A stretch of 64,000 nt of DNA from Gillisella taibaishanensis (GTDB lineage Bacteria; Pseudomonadota; Alphaproteobacteria; Rhizobiales; Rhizobiaceae), in contig NZ_MKIN01000021.1 in the NCBI RefSeq assembly GCF_001938985.1, positions 310,001 through 374,000 of the forward strand, given 5' to 3'. This document shows positions 43,604 through 51,410 of this stretch, piece by piece (the first letter of the stretch is position 1; each line of letters begins with the position of its first letter). The notes beneath the pieces are model-generated. The model worked only from the letters and a program-made list of their open reading frames with translations. It did no database searches and had not been told where the DNA came from. A program made the translations under genes and the position numbers.

Positions 43604-43773
43604 CTGCGAAGTCACTCTTTGTCTTGAAGGAGTGGGAAGAGCCAGTTGAACGCTGGCTAATGATAAAAACGCCAAAGCAGTGATCCGCTTGTATGCCGCG
43701 AGCCTATAGGGGTCGGAGACATTACAGTGGACGAAAAATCCGTGAAGCGTTTGGCCTCCAGCAGATTAAAAGG

Positions 43774-43974
43774 ATGGCAGCTTTGACGAACAAAATTCTA
43801 CCAGACATTGCCGCGACAGCCGCTGGAACAGAGCAGGAGGCCGTTTCCGATGCCCTGACGGCTCTCCTGACTGAACTTCAAAACCAAGATGTTACACCTG
43901 CGGTCCTCGAACTCGCTCGCAATCTGGAAAACGCACTGGCGCGCACGAACAAAGTTTCCCCGGATAAAGCATAA
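43774..43974 (+). CDS. Small hypothetical protein (66 aa)
   Basis: A helical small protein (DIAATAAGTEQEAVSDALTALLTELQ, AVLELARNLENAL). I recognise no family. The frame is open upstream to ATG 43693, but that extension is basic and unlike a protein start. A 19-codon frame from GTG 43727, with GGAG upstream, ends at 43786 just past ATG 43774, so the small protein may be translated by coupling to a leader peptide. The start is uncertain. Confidence 0.4.
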   Translation: MAALTNKILPDIAATAAGTEQEAVSDALTALLTELQNQDVTPAVLELARNLENALARTNKVSPDKA

Positions 43975-44004
43975 CGTCGTTTTTCGACCAATCTCCTTCA
44001 TCAA

Positions 44005-44029
44005 GGAACCGTCTCGCCCCTTCATTGTT
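44005..44029 (+). promoter_or_regulatory. EcfG/RpoE2-type promoter GGAAC-N18-TT
   Basis: GGAAC at 44005-44009, TT at 44028-44029, 18-base spacer ending in G. The TT lies 50 bases before the SdhD-like start. Confidence 0.65.
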
Positions 44030-44078
44030 CGACTGAGGCGCCGCATGGAACGCGCGGGCGATGAGGGAGCGCAAAGAG

Positions 44079-44462
44079 ATGACGACACCGCTTGGCCGTG
44101 TCCTGGGATTGGGTTCTGCCCGCTCGGGCACTTTGGATTTTTTCCACGACAGGGTGAGAGCTCTGGTGCTGTTCTTCCTCACGCCCTACATGATCGTGCT
44201 GGGTGTCTGGCTGTTTGGCAGGCCAAGGGATTATGTCGTCAATGCCCTCGGCTCTCTCTGGGTCGCAGCGCCGCTTGGACTTTATCTGGTGCTGACGCTG
44301 CTGCACATGCGGCTCGGCATGCAGACCATTATCGAGGATTATATCCACGCCCCTGGCTATAAAGTTACCCTGACATTTCTCAACACGGTCTTCTACTTCG
44401 GTCTAGCCGCGGGATCCTTCGTCGCGCTGCTTTCCATCCTCGCCAGACATAGTTATGGCTAA
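44079..44462 (+). CDS. Orphan SdhD-like membrane anchor
   Basis: A 127-residue protein with three membrane helices. The N-terminal TPLGRVLGLGSARSGTLDFFHDRV, the second-helix LLHMRLGMQTIIEDYIHAPG and the third helix match the hydrophobic anchor subunit SdhD of succinate dehydrogenase, including the haem/quinone-region His and the DY motif (Asp-Tyr). No sdhC, sdhA or sdhB gene is near, so this is a paralogue, perhaps an alternative anchor under stress. ATG 44079 is chosen over 44061 because GGGAG lies nine bases upstream. It ends overlapping the convergent HWE kinase by four bases. Confidence 0.75.
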   Translation: MTTPLGRVLGLGSARSGTLDFFHDRVRALVLFFLTPYMIVLGVWLFGRPRDYVVNALGSLWVAAPLGLYLVLTLLHMRLGMQTIIEDYIHAPGYKVTLTFLNTVFYFGLAAGSFVALLSILARHSYG

Positions 44463-46156
44463 TGCGCACCCGCGCTTTCGCCATCATCGTACTCGGCGGG
44501 CGATACCTCAGCATCAACGCTTGATTGCTGCGCGAGGGTGAAGGAGAGGTGGAACCTTAGCCCGTCCGGCAGGAAATCGCTGCTGATCTTGGGAAACAGG
44601 CTGCGAGGAAAAGCACTGCGGATCAATCTCGAGCCAAAACCTTCGACATTAGGGGGAACGATGGGCGGTCCATCCCTTTCAAGCCAATCCATCTCTACAC
44701 GGTCAGCCGTTTGCCGCCATTCGACAAGTACCAGTCCGTCGGGCTCGCGCAATGCCCCATATTTCACCGCATTGGTCGCGAGTTCATGGGCGATCAGTGA
44801 TAAGGCAACGGCCGCTTCAGCAGATACGGTGCAACTCGGCCCGCGCAGATGCAGTCTTCCATCGCTGTCGTTCACGAAGGGGCTCAGGGCACGTTGCAGA
44901 ACGTCATGCATGTCGGCACTCTTCCAGTCCTCAGACAAAAGAATGTCATAAGCCCCCGCAAGCGTTGCAACCCGCCGCGCAAAGACGGCATTTTCTGCCG
45001 AACGGTCCTTGAAGGTTTGGCGTGCAATGGCCTGGATCATCGCCATCGTGTTCTTGACCCGATGCGACAGTTCCCGCGTCACCAGTTTCCGGTTTTCCTC
45101 TGCCCGCGCTGCCTCCCGCCGACGCTCGTCGATCTCATCCAGCAGACCATCGACCGTGGCACCGACCTGACCCAATTCGCTATGGCGCTCGGTCATGCCG
45201 GTGCGCGCTGACGTGTCGCCCTGACGCCAGCGGCGCAGGACGGAAACGATATGATTGATCGGCTCGAGGATCAGTCTATTGCCGATAAAAAATGCCGCAA
45301 ACAGCGCGAGGCCAGCACCGACCAGCATCATCAGAAAACCAAGTATCGACGCCCGATCAATCGGCGCAAAAGCTTGCCTCTGTGAAAAGCCAGCACTCAC
45401 ATAAAAGGGATTTTCGAAAGAAACGGGGACATAGCCCATGATCCGGCGGGTTCCGTCCTGGCTCATAACCTCGGTTGTGCCAGGCTGGGCAGCTCGGATC
45501 AAGCCCTGATAGGTTGCCGGAATGACAGTGCCGACGAATTTCTCAGGCTCGGGATTGCGAGCAAGTACCGTCCCATTGCGGTCGGCAATCGTGACCGATC
45601 CTCCGGGAAGCAGGCCGCGCCGCATGATGCGGTTCTCAAGCCATTCGAGACTAAGCGCTGTCGCCACCACGCCAACGGTCTCTTTCCCATTTTTGATGGC
45701 CATAGCCATGGGCACGATCGGCGCCTTCGTGACACGGCTCATCGTGAATTCGCCGACGGAAAGATCGTCAGAGGCAAGCGCTTGCTGCACATAGGGTCGA
45801 TCAGCGAAATTGGCTCCAGGATCAACATCGGTATTACCGCAGATAAGTTTGCCAGTGCGATCGAGCACGATGATATTGCGCGCTTGCCCGAGCTTGCCGG
45901 TTACCGATTTCAGGACATCACCACAAGCGCCAACATCACCGGAAGAAATCGCAGGAATGGCAGCAGTCGCAACCAGAAGCGCTTTGACGCCTTCGATCAA
46001 GCTGCGCACTTCGGATGCGGTCTGCATGGCCGTCGCTTCCACCTGCCGGTGGATTTCAGCGTTGCGCTCGGAACGGGCCGTGACTTCGTTATAGGCGAGC
46101 ATGCCCATTGCTGGGGACAGAGCCGTCAACACAACCGCCACCAGTCTTTTCTTCAC
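44459..46156 (-). CDS. HWE-family sensor histidine kinase
   Basis: A 565-residue membrane kinase. A helix at about 5-24 and one at about 275-297 enclose a periplasmic Cache-like sensor (LDRTGKLICGNTDVDPGANFADRPYV). A HAMP-like segment follows, then the phospho-acceptor region ELSHRVKNTMAMIQAIARQTF, the LIAHELATNAVKYGAL motif with the His-Glu of the HWE family, and the Trp-x-Glu in DWLERDGPP. Such kinases in Alphaproteobacteria often feed the PhyR/EcfG general stress response or other unpaired regulators. No response regulator is adjacent. GTG 46156 has GGGGAGG eight bases upstream, so the frame to 46180 is rejected. Confidence 0.85.
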   Translation of the reverse strand: MKKRLVAVVLTALSPAMGMLAYNEVTARSERNAEIHRQVEATAMQTASEVRSLIEGVKALLVATAAIPAISSGDVGACGDVLKSVTGKLGQARNIIVLDRTGKLICGNTDVDPGANFADRPYVQQALASDDLSVGEFTMSRVTKAPIVPMAMAIKNGKETVGVVATALSLEWLENRIMRRGLLPGGSVTIADRNGTVLARNPEPEKFVGTVIPATYQGLIRAAQPGTTEVMSQDGTRRIMGYVPVSFENPFYVSAGFSQRQAFAPIDRASILGFLMMLVGAGLALFAAFFIGNRLILEPINHIVSVLRRWRQGDTSARTGMTERHSELGQVGATVDGLLDEIDERRREAARAEENRKLVTRELSHRVKNTMAMIQAIARQTFKDRSAENAVFARRVATLAGAYDILLSEDWKSADMHDVLQRALSPFVNDSDGRLHLRGPSCTVSAEAAVALSLIAHELATNAVKYGALREPDGLVLVEWRQTADRVEMDWLERDGPPIVPPNVEGFGSRLIRSAFPRSLFPKISSDFLPDGLRFHLSFTLAQQSSVDAEVSPAEYDDGESAGAH

Positions 46157-46268
46157 GGCATCGTCCTCCCCAGGATGCAAGAACTACGACGCAACAAGCA
46201 ATGATGTCCAGTATGCGACCAACGGAACCGGTTGAGTCGCAGCAGATACTGCTTATACATCTATCGCT

Positions 46269-47003
46269 TTAAAGCGTTGAGGACGATAGGATATTTTTCA
46301 TTGTTAACGCATTTTCCGTAGCATTTCCAAGCGCGGTATTGTCAAAAACGCACCAAGATCCGCTCGACATAAGACCGGCATAATCGGCAATCTCGGTCTG
46401 CGTGTAAGGCGAATAATACACATGCGGCTTTCCATGCAGGCGCAGATAGGAATAACCCGAATCAGACGGTGCCTGGTTGTCGATCACAGGCGGATCGGCA
46501 AAAACGCGCTCGATCCTGAGCGCCGCCAGAGTTTTTTCAGCCTCCAAGCTGGTCCAGGAAGAATGGCGCGGCTCCAGCACGAGGGTACCCTCGGCTTCGG
46601 TCTGCATCAAATCCAGGGCGGCAGAGACTTTGTCTGGTTCAAAGGCCAGGTCCGGCGGCAGCTGGCACAGCAGCGGCCCACGCTTATTGCCGAGATGGGC
46701 GGTATCATCAAGAAATGCGCTAAACTCCTCTTCAATCCGGTTGAGCCGCGCCACATGGGTGATCAGCCTCGGCAGCTTGACCGAAAAACGAAAATCTTCG
46801 GGCACGCTGCGCGCCCATTTTTCATAGGTTTCCGGCTTATGACGGCGATAAAAGGTCGTGTTGATCTCGCAACAGTTGAAGATCGTTGCGTAGCGGGCAA
46901 GCACGCTGTCGCCCTCGCCGAAGAAATTGGCAACTGCTTTCGGTACGGCCCATCCTGCCGTGCCAATGTAAGGCGCCGGCTTATTCGTGGTTACAGCAGG
47001 CAT
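46269..47003 (-). CDS. DUF72-family protein
   Basis: A 244-residue TIM-barrel-like protein of the DUF72 family: YIGTAGWAVP at the start, INTTFYRRHKPETYEKWARSVPEDFRFSVKLP, LPPDLAF, VLEPRHSSW and YLRLHG are the usual block sequence. Biochemical function is unsettled. It shares a stop/start overlap (TGATG) with the upstream isochorismatase-like gene, so the two are co-translated, together with an SDR gene. Confidence 0.88.
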   Translation of the reverse strand: MPAVTTNKPAPYIGTAGWAVPKAVANFFGEGDSVLARYATIFNCCEINTTFYRRHKPETYEKWARSVPEDFRFSVKLPRLITHVARLNRIEEEFSAFLDDTAHLGNKRGPLLCQLPPDLAFEPDKVSAALDLMQTEAEGTLVLEPRHSSWTSLEAEKTLAALRIERVFADPPVIDNQAPSDSGYSYLRLHGKPHVYYSPYTQTEIADYAGLMSSGSWCVFDNTALGNATENALTMKNILSSSTL

Positions 47004-47596
47004 CAGGCAAACCCCTGCTGAAGAAAGCGCTCCGTTGTCTTCAGTTCGACATGAGCCGAGAAGCGCTCACCAAACAGCGCAAGCGCGCTATCATGGGTGG
47101 TGTCGGCGCAGCTGCAAACGGCATCAGTGAGGACTGTAACGTAATAGCCGAGATCGACGGCGGTCAGCACTGTTGACAGCACGCAGACATCCGTTTCCCC
47201 ACCGCTGATGACGAGATGGCTGACAGATTGCGTCGCGAGATGCTGTTGCAAAGCACCCGAGGTCCAGGGTGAATAGACGGATTTGTCAAACACCATGGCC
47301 GGCGGCACAAACTGGGCCAGCTCCGGCACCAAATCGACCATCTCGCCCGGGAGATGACGCCCCGTCATCATCCACCATTTCTCATAGTAGTGGCGCCAGG
47401 CGCCCCTCATCAGGTTAGCATCCTGCGGCGGCACAAAACGCGTGAAGATCGTGCGCTCGGCATGATGGGCGGCCACATCACTCACCTGCGGCAGCACTTT
47501 TTGCAGCCACGCAACATGCCAGGGCGTATCCTCGGAAAACACTCTCTGCATATCGACGCAGATGTGACGCCAATTGCAGTCAAAATTTGGTCTCAA
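47003..47596 (-). CDS. Isochorismatase-family cysteine hydrolase
   Basis: A 197-residue protein. The catalytic Asp lies in ICVDMQRVF, the Lys in VFDKSVYS, and the Cys in GGETDVCVLSTVLTAVDLGYYV, the full triad of the isochorismatase/nicotinamidase fold. A TTG at 47596 with AGAGGA just upstream begins the protein after the SDR stop; the open frame to 47695 overlaps the SDR gene and has poor character. Substrate is unknown; the family hydrolyses amides, isochorismate or ureides. It is the middle gene of an SDR-hydrolase-DUF72 run. Confidence 0.8.
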   Translation of the reverse strand: MRPNFDCNWRHICVDMQRVFSEDTPWHVAWLQKVLPQVSDVAAHHAERTIFTRFVPPQDANLMRGAWRHYYEKWWMMTGRHLPGEMVDLVPELAQFVPPAMVFDKSVYSPWTSGALQQHLATQSVSHLVISGGETDVCVLSTVLTAVDLGYYVTVLTDAVCSCADTTHDSALALFGERFSAHVELKTTERFLQQGFA

Positions 47597-47624
47597 ACCA
47601 GATCCTCTCGCTAAGGAAACGCGA

Positions 47625-48419
47625 TCACGTGTTAGATGAGCCGGGCGCCGCCATCTTGGCATGTTGCCTGGCGAGGAAGCCGGCGGGCGTGACATTGGCT
47701 ACCGCGCTCTGCAGCTTGTTCTTCAGGCCGACGGCGACGTCGCCTTCGTCATTCATCATCGCGTGGAAGCCGACTTTCGCCACCTCAACCGGATCATCCT
47801 TGGCACCCTGGCCAATCTGGGTATCGAGCATGCCTGCACGCTGGAAGAAGCGGGTGGCTGTTGGGCCAGGCATCAGACAGGTGACGGAAACACCGCGGTC
47901 GGTCAGCTCCTCGCGCAGCGCCAGGGAGAAGCTGTTGAGAAAGGCCTTCGTGGCATTATAGACCGCCTGATAGCTTCCCGGCATGAAACCGGCGATTGAT
48001 CCTGTTATCAGGATCCGCCCGCTGCCACGTGTGCGCATGTCATTGCCGATACGATGGATCAGGCTGATGGTGCCGGAGACATTGGTGTCGACGACATGCA
48101 GGGCCGCGTCGAGATTCTGATCCAGAAAGGCGTGACCAAGGCCAAGACCGGCATTGGCAAACAGCAGGTCGACAGGCTGCTGGCGGTCGGCCACGAAACG
48201 GTAGAAATCCGCTACGCCGTGGCGGGTCGAAAGATCGACCTGCATCGCATCCACTGTCACACCAATCGATCGGAGGATATCGGCGGCAATGTCTATGTCA
48301 GGCTCGTTGGCGGCAATAACGACGTCGTAGCCTTTGCCGGCAGCAAGTTTTGCCAGTTCCAAACCGATCCCGGAGGACGCACCGGTCACGACAGCAAGAG
48401 AACGTGGGGCGGTGGACAT
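47625..48419 (-). CDS. Short-chain dehydrogenase/reductase
   Basis: A 264-residue classical SDR with the nucleotide motif TGASSGIGLELAKLAA, NAG in FANAGLGLG, the catalytic Ser in ILITGSIAGF and the YNATK pair. ATG 48419 has AAGGA about seven bases upstream. The C-terminus is Ala/Gln-rich (AGFLARQHAKMAAPG). It is the first gene of a three-gene run with isochorismatase and DUF72 genes. Its GGAAC near the start is part of the ribosome site and lacks the -10 element, so I do not call a stress promoter here. Confidence 0.88.
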   Translation of the reverse strand: MSTAPRSLAVVTGASSGIGLELAKLAAGKGYDVVIAANEPDIDIAADILRSIGVTVDAMQVDLSTRHGVADFYRFVADRQQPVDLLFANAGLGLGHAFLDQNLDAALHVVDTNVSGTISLIHRIGNDMRTRGSGRILITGSIAGFMPGSYQAVYNATKAFLNSFSLALREELTDRGVSVTCLMPGPTATRFFQRAGMLDTQIGQGAKDDPVEVAKVGFHAMMNDEGDVAVGLKNKLQSAVANVTPAGFLARQHAKMAAPGSSNT

Positions 48420-48542
48420 GGCAGGTTCCTTCAACAAGAGCAGTTGTTCGGGTTGTCCGAACCGGCTTAGGCGCGACTTGTTCCAAATGCCGCCGAAGCG
48501 CCATTTTCAGACATTCCATGTCTCAGCCTTGGCGATCGAGCC

Positions 48543-48567
48543 GGAACTTTCGGCAGGTGCCGGTGTT
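48543..48567 (+). promoter_or_regulatory. EcfG/RpoE2-type promoter GGAAC-N18-TT
   Basis: GGAAC at 48543-48547, TT at 48566-48567, 18-base spacer ending in G. The TT lies 48 bases before the DUF2934 start. Confidence 0.65.
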
Positions 48568-48614
48568 GGGAAAGATACACCCACACAAACCGCGCCCATC
48601 CTGAGAGGTCTCCA

Positions 48615-48896
48615 ATGTCCCATGACGATTTCAATGAAAGCAACGGCCGGATCGATAGCGGTTCGGAAGACGCCCGCTCGCAAGACTCGCATGTGGCGGA
48701 TGAACGCCGCAGCGATGATGCCGCCAGAGCCGAGCAGGCCCTGTCATCAATCGACGCTTCTCCCGGTTACGACGAAAAGGTCCGCACCCGCGCCCATCAG
48801 ATCTGGGAGCGCAAGGGCAAGCCTCATGGCGAAGACCTGTCCCATTGGATGGAAGCGGAGGCTGAAATCCAGGCTGAAGAAGTGAAGCGGTCCTGA
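48615..48896 (+). CDS. DUF2934-domain small protein
   Basis: A 93-residue acidic protein. The C-terminal half carries the DUF2934 pattern VRTRAHQIWERKGKPHGEDLSHWMEAE. The N-terminal half is polar and low in complexity (rich in Asp, Ser, Glu). Function unknown; the family is widespread in rhizobia. It has its own GGAAC-N18-GTT promoter and a strong terminator, so it is a single-gene stress unit. Confidence 0.75.
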   Translation: MSHDDFNESNGRIDSGSEDARSQDSHVADERRSDDAARAEQALSSIDASPGYDEKVRTRAHQIWERKGKPHGEDLSHWMEAEAEIQAEEVKRS

Positions 48897-48932
48897 CGCG
48901 ATCGGTTCCAGCAGAAAACTGATGATGAGAAG

Positions 48933-48963
48933 AAGGCGCTGCATCGATATGATGCAGCGCCTT
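48933..48963. terminator. Strong intrinsic terminator
   Basis: AAGGCGCTGCATC pairs perfectly with GATGCAGCGCCTT (13 bp, 5-base loop), with a T run from 48962 to 48967. It lies between the DUF2934 gene and the convergent SDR gene and can serve the plus strand strongly, the minus strand weakly. Confidence 0.85.
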
Positions 48964-48977
48964 TTTTGATTTAGGAT

Positions 48978-49835
48978 TTAGAGAATTGGCTTGCCGCCCG
49001 TGACGGCAATGGTCGCTCCGGACACATAGCTCGACAGCGGATCAGCCAGCATGACATAGGCCGTCGCCAGCTCCGCTGGTTGACCAGGGCGCTGCATCGG
49101 CACCTGTTTGCCGAATTGCGAAACCCTGTCCTCAGTCATGGTGGAGGGAATAAGCGGGGTCCAGATCGGACCTGGCGCTACTGCATTGGCGCGAATGCCA
49201 CGCTCGGCCAGCATCTGTGCAAGGCCGGCGGTGAAATTCTGGATCGCGCCCTTGGTGGTCGCATAGGCGAGCAGGCTCGGGCTCGGCTGGTCGGAATTGA
49301 TCGACGCAGTATTGATGATCGACGCGCCCGCCTTCATATGCGGGACCGCCGCCTTGGTCAGGTAGAACATGGCGTGAATATTGACCCGGAAGGTCAGTTC
49401 CCATTCCTCGTCAGTGATATCCTCGATTTTCTCGAAGGTTTTCTGGTGGGCGGCATTGTTGACGAGAATATCGATGCCACCGAGTTCGGCCACGGCCTTG
49501 TCGATGACTTTGCGGCAATGGTCCGCAGTCTGCAAATCGCCATCAACCAGCACCGCCTTGCGGCCGGCTTCTTCAACCAGTCGTTTGGTTTCCTCGGCAT
49601 CCTCGTGTTCGCTGAGATAGGAGATCAGCACATCGGCGCCCTCACGGGCATAGGCAAGCGCTACGGCCCTGCCGATGCCGCTATCGCCGCCGGTGATGAC
49701 CGCCTTCTTGCCCGCCAGCCGGCCGGAGCCCTTATAGGAGGTTTCTCCATGATCCGGCACGGGGTCCATGGCTCGGGTCAAGCCCGGAATGGACTGCTGC
49801 TGCTTGGCAAATGGCGGCGTCGGTTTATCGATCAT
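48978..49835 (-). CDS. General-stress-type SDR oxidoreductase (YdaD/YhdF-like)
   Basis: A 285-residue SDR. An N-terminal extension of about 40 residues (PFAKQQQSIPG, MDPVPDHGE) precedes the nucleotide motif ITGGDSGIGRAVALAYA, as in the Bacillus general-stress dehydrogenases YdaD and YhdF. NNAAHQ, the active-site INTASINS and YATTK, and the C-terminal VSGATIAVTGGKPI are present. An exact GGAAC-N18-GTT promoter upstream fits stress control. Substrate unknown. Confidence 0.85.
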   Translation of the reverse strand: MIDKPTPPFAKQQQSIPGLTRAMDPVPDHGETSYKGSGRLAGKKAVITGGDSGIGRAVALAYAREGADVLISYLSEHEDAEETKRLVEEAGRKAVLVDGDLQTADHCRKVIDKAVAELGGIDILVNNAAHQKTFEKIEDITDEEWELTFRVNIHAMFYLTKAAVPHMKAGASIINTASINSDQPSPSLLAYATTKGAIQNFTAGLAQMLAERGIRANAVAPGPIWTPLIPSTMTEDRVSQFGKQVPMQRPGQPAELATAYVMLADPLSSYVSGATIAVTGGKPIL

Positions 49836-49890
49836 CGGTCACCTCGTTTCTTGCAATTCATCGGTGCGGGTAAAACGCCCACAGGGTCAG

Positions 49891-49915
49891 AACCACAGCA
49901 CGACGGAGCCGTTCC
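49891..49915 (-). promoter_or_regulatory. EcfG/RpoE2-type promoter GGAAC-N18-TT
   Basis: On the minus strand GGAAC is at 49915-49911 and TT at 49892-49891 with an 18-base spacer ending in G. It points to the general-stress-type SDR, 56 bases downstream. Confidence 0.65.
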
Positions 49916-50115
49916 TGATTTTAATATTTCGTGATTTCGAAATTCGAGCAGGTCTGAAGATCTTCAAAAGGCTTTACTCATGCAACCAACGCATGGGTGG
50001 CGTGAGAGCTTGTCACTGTCATAACGCGTTGCAAACGCCTATGTTCACCTCATCGAAACGACGCCGGACCAAACAGAGTTGCTGACGTCGGACAAGTCTC
50101 GGAAAGGGGATTATC

Positions 50116-50262
50116 ATGAACATCGCACGCTCTTTCAACAATTGGCGCAAGTATCGTCAGACGGTTTCTGAACTGGACCGTATGACCAGCCGCGAACTCC
50201 AGGACCTCGGCATTATCAGAAGCGATATCCGCCGTGTTGCCCGGACTTCACTGTCTGTCTAA
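50116..50262 (+). CDS. DUF1127 small Arg-rich protein (48 aa)
   Basis: A 48-residue protein with the DUF1127 pattern: a basic N-terminus (SFNNWRKYRQTVSELDRMTSREL) then DLGIIRSDIRRVA. AAGGGG lies about seven bases before the ATG. Family members in Agrobacterium and other rhizobia of about 47 residues have been linked to phosphate and RNA metabolism, and to protein-protein contacts. It is followed at once by a terminator, so it is a single-gene unit, next to an αr14-like RNA. Confidence 0.9.
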   Translation: MNIARSFNNWRKYRQTVSELDRMTSRELQDLGIIRSDIRRVARTSLSV

Positions 50263-50289
50263 GCTCAACTTTAAATATTGTTTGCACGA

Positions 50290-50314
50290 CGCCCGCCCTG
50301 ACGCGGGCGTTTTT
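50290..50314 (+). terminator. Intrinsic terminator of the DUF1127 gene
   Basis: CGCCCGC (50290-50296) pairs with GCGGGCG (50303-50309), then a run of five T (50310-50314). It lies 27 bases after the stop codon. Confidence 0.85.
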
Positions 50315-50449
50315 GCGTTTGATCGCCGGATACGCCGAAGATCCTGATCCGGATCAATGGGATCATCAAAAAAACTATGCATTTTGCGCATAGCTGCACT
50401 GCAACAAAATGACTATGAAATAGGCAAGATTAGGCTATTATCAATTTCA

Positions 50450-50609
50450 ACGAAGCGATGCATCTCCTCCTCCCGCAAAGCTTCGTATCTCGGACGACCC
50501 ACTCCTCCTCCCAAGGGGCGTCCGATTGGAATGACGGCACTCCTCCTCCCAGCCGTCATTCGGTTCTTTTCAGAAAGCCTGCCGCACCTCCTCCCGCGGC
50601 GGGCTTTTT
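50450..50609 (+). ncRNA. αr14-like trans-acting sRNA with four anti-SD stem-loops
   Basis: A run of four stem-loops, each with an anti-Shine-Dalgarno motif in its loop. Hairpin 1: ACGAAGC/GCTTCGT (50450-50486), loop CTCCTCCTCCC at 50464-50474. Hairpin 2: CGGACG/CGTCCG (50491-50524), loop copy at 50502-50512. Hairpin 3: GAATGACGGC/GCCGTCATTC (50529-50561, perfect 10 bp), copy at 50540-50550. Hairpin 4: 50574-50607 with one G-U pair, CCTCCTCCC at 50587-50595, ending in a T run (50605-50609) and so also the terminator. This matches the αr14 family of rhizobial sRNAs (NfeR1 type), whose unpaired CCUCCUCCC motifs bind ribosome sites of target mRNAs. The 5' end is estimated; TATTAT near 50435 could be a -10 box. 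No protein frame fits. Confidence 0.8.
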
Positions 50610-50646
50610 GATTCCTGGACCATGACATCCGCGCCGGTTCGGTCAC

Positions 50647-51321
50647 TCAGCCCTTCATTGCCATCCAGAGAAAATGCTTGGCGCCGCCGCGCTTGCCGTT
50701 GGCGCGCACGGGAACCTCCTCGGTCGCAAATCCGGCTTGGCGCAGCCGCCGAGTAAATGCGGGATCGGGAGCGGAAGACCAGACAGCAAGAACGCCTTTC
50801 GGCCGCAACGCCTTCTTGGCAGCCCCAAGGCCGGCGGTATCGTAGAGTTCATCATTGGAGGCACGGGTCAGCCCGTCGGGACCATTGTCGACATCAAGAA
50901 GAATGGCGTCATAGGTGGCGGATCGAGACCGGATCAGCGCCCCGACATCCCCAACGTGAATGTCCACGCGCGGATCGTCAAGCGTGCCTTTGTGGATGTC
51001 CGCCATTGGGCCACGCGCCCAGGCAACCACTTCAGGCACCAGTTCCGCCACGGTTACCTTCGCTTCTTCGGGCAGCACGGCCAAGGCGGCGCGCAGGGTA
51101 AAGCCCATGCCGAGGCCACCGATCAGCATATGCGGTTGCTTGCAGACCTCGATTTTCTGCCAGGCCAGCGTCGCCAGCGCTTCTTCCGATCCGCTCAGTC
51201 GGCTGTTCATCAACTCGTTCGAGCCGAGCATGATGGAAAATTCCTGCCCGCGCTGTTTCAGGCGGAGCGTGCCGCCGTCGCCGGGAATGGCGGCACTGTC
51301 GAGTTGTATCCAGGGAAGCAT
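50647..51321 (-). CDS. Spermidine-synthase-like methyltransferase-fold protein
   Basis: A 224-residue Rossmann-fold protein. HMLIGGLGMGFTLRAAL is the SAM/decarboxy-SAM binding loop, VTVAELVPEVVAWA the acidic strand two, and AILLDVDNGPDGL the active-site region of the spermidine-synthase superfamily. The N-terminal FSIMLGSNELMNSRLSGSEEALA is also typical. The protein is shorter than SpeE and lacks its N-terminal beta domain, so a methyltransferase or other aminopropyl-type activity is possible. It is a stand-alone gene. Confidence 0.75.
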   Translation of the reverse strand: MLPWIQLDSAAIPGDGGTLRLKQRGQEFSIMLGSNELMNSRLSGSEEALATLAWQKIEVCKQPHMLIGGLGMGFTLRAALAVLPEEAKVTVAELVPEVVAWARGPMADIHKGTLDDPRVDIHVGDVGALIRSRSATYDAILLDVDNGPDGLTRASNDELYDTAGLGAAKKALRPKGVLAVWSSAPDPAFTRRLRQAGFATEEVPVRANGKRGGAKHFLWMAMKG

Positions 51322-51410
51322 GGCGCGCCTCTTATCGGGTCAAAGGCGCCCCATAGCATGCCTGTTCAAGGTGACCAAGAGTGCCAGCGTTCGCTGGCCC
51401 GTCTATCAGA

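Noticed and set aside
46216-46240. GGAAC on the plus strand near the HWE kinase
   Set aside because: Spacer is not followed by TT and the orientation points away from the kinase with no plus-strand gene ahead.
48419-48431. GGAAC directly before the SDR start codon at 48419 (minus strand)
   Set aside because: It is part of the ribosome site, and the base pair 18 positions on is not TT.
50461-50600. Four CTCCTCCC copies considered as a CRISPR-like or simple repeat array
   Set aside because: The repeats are only 9-11 bases, unevenly spaced (28-47 bases apart) and each sits in the loop of a different hairpin, which fits an sRNA, not a CRISPR array.
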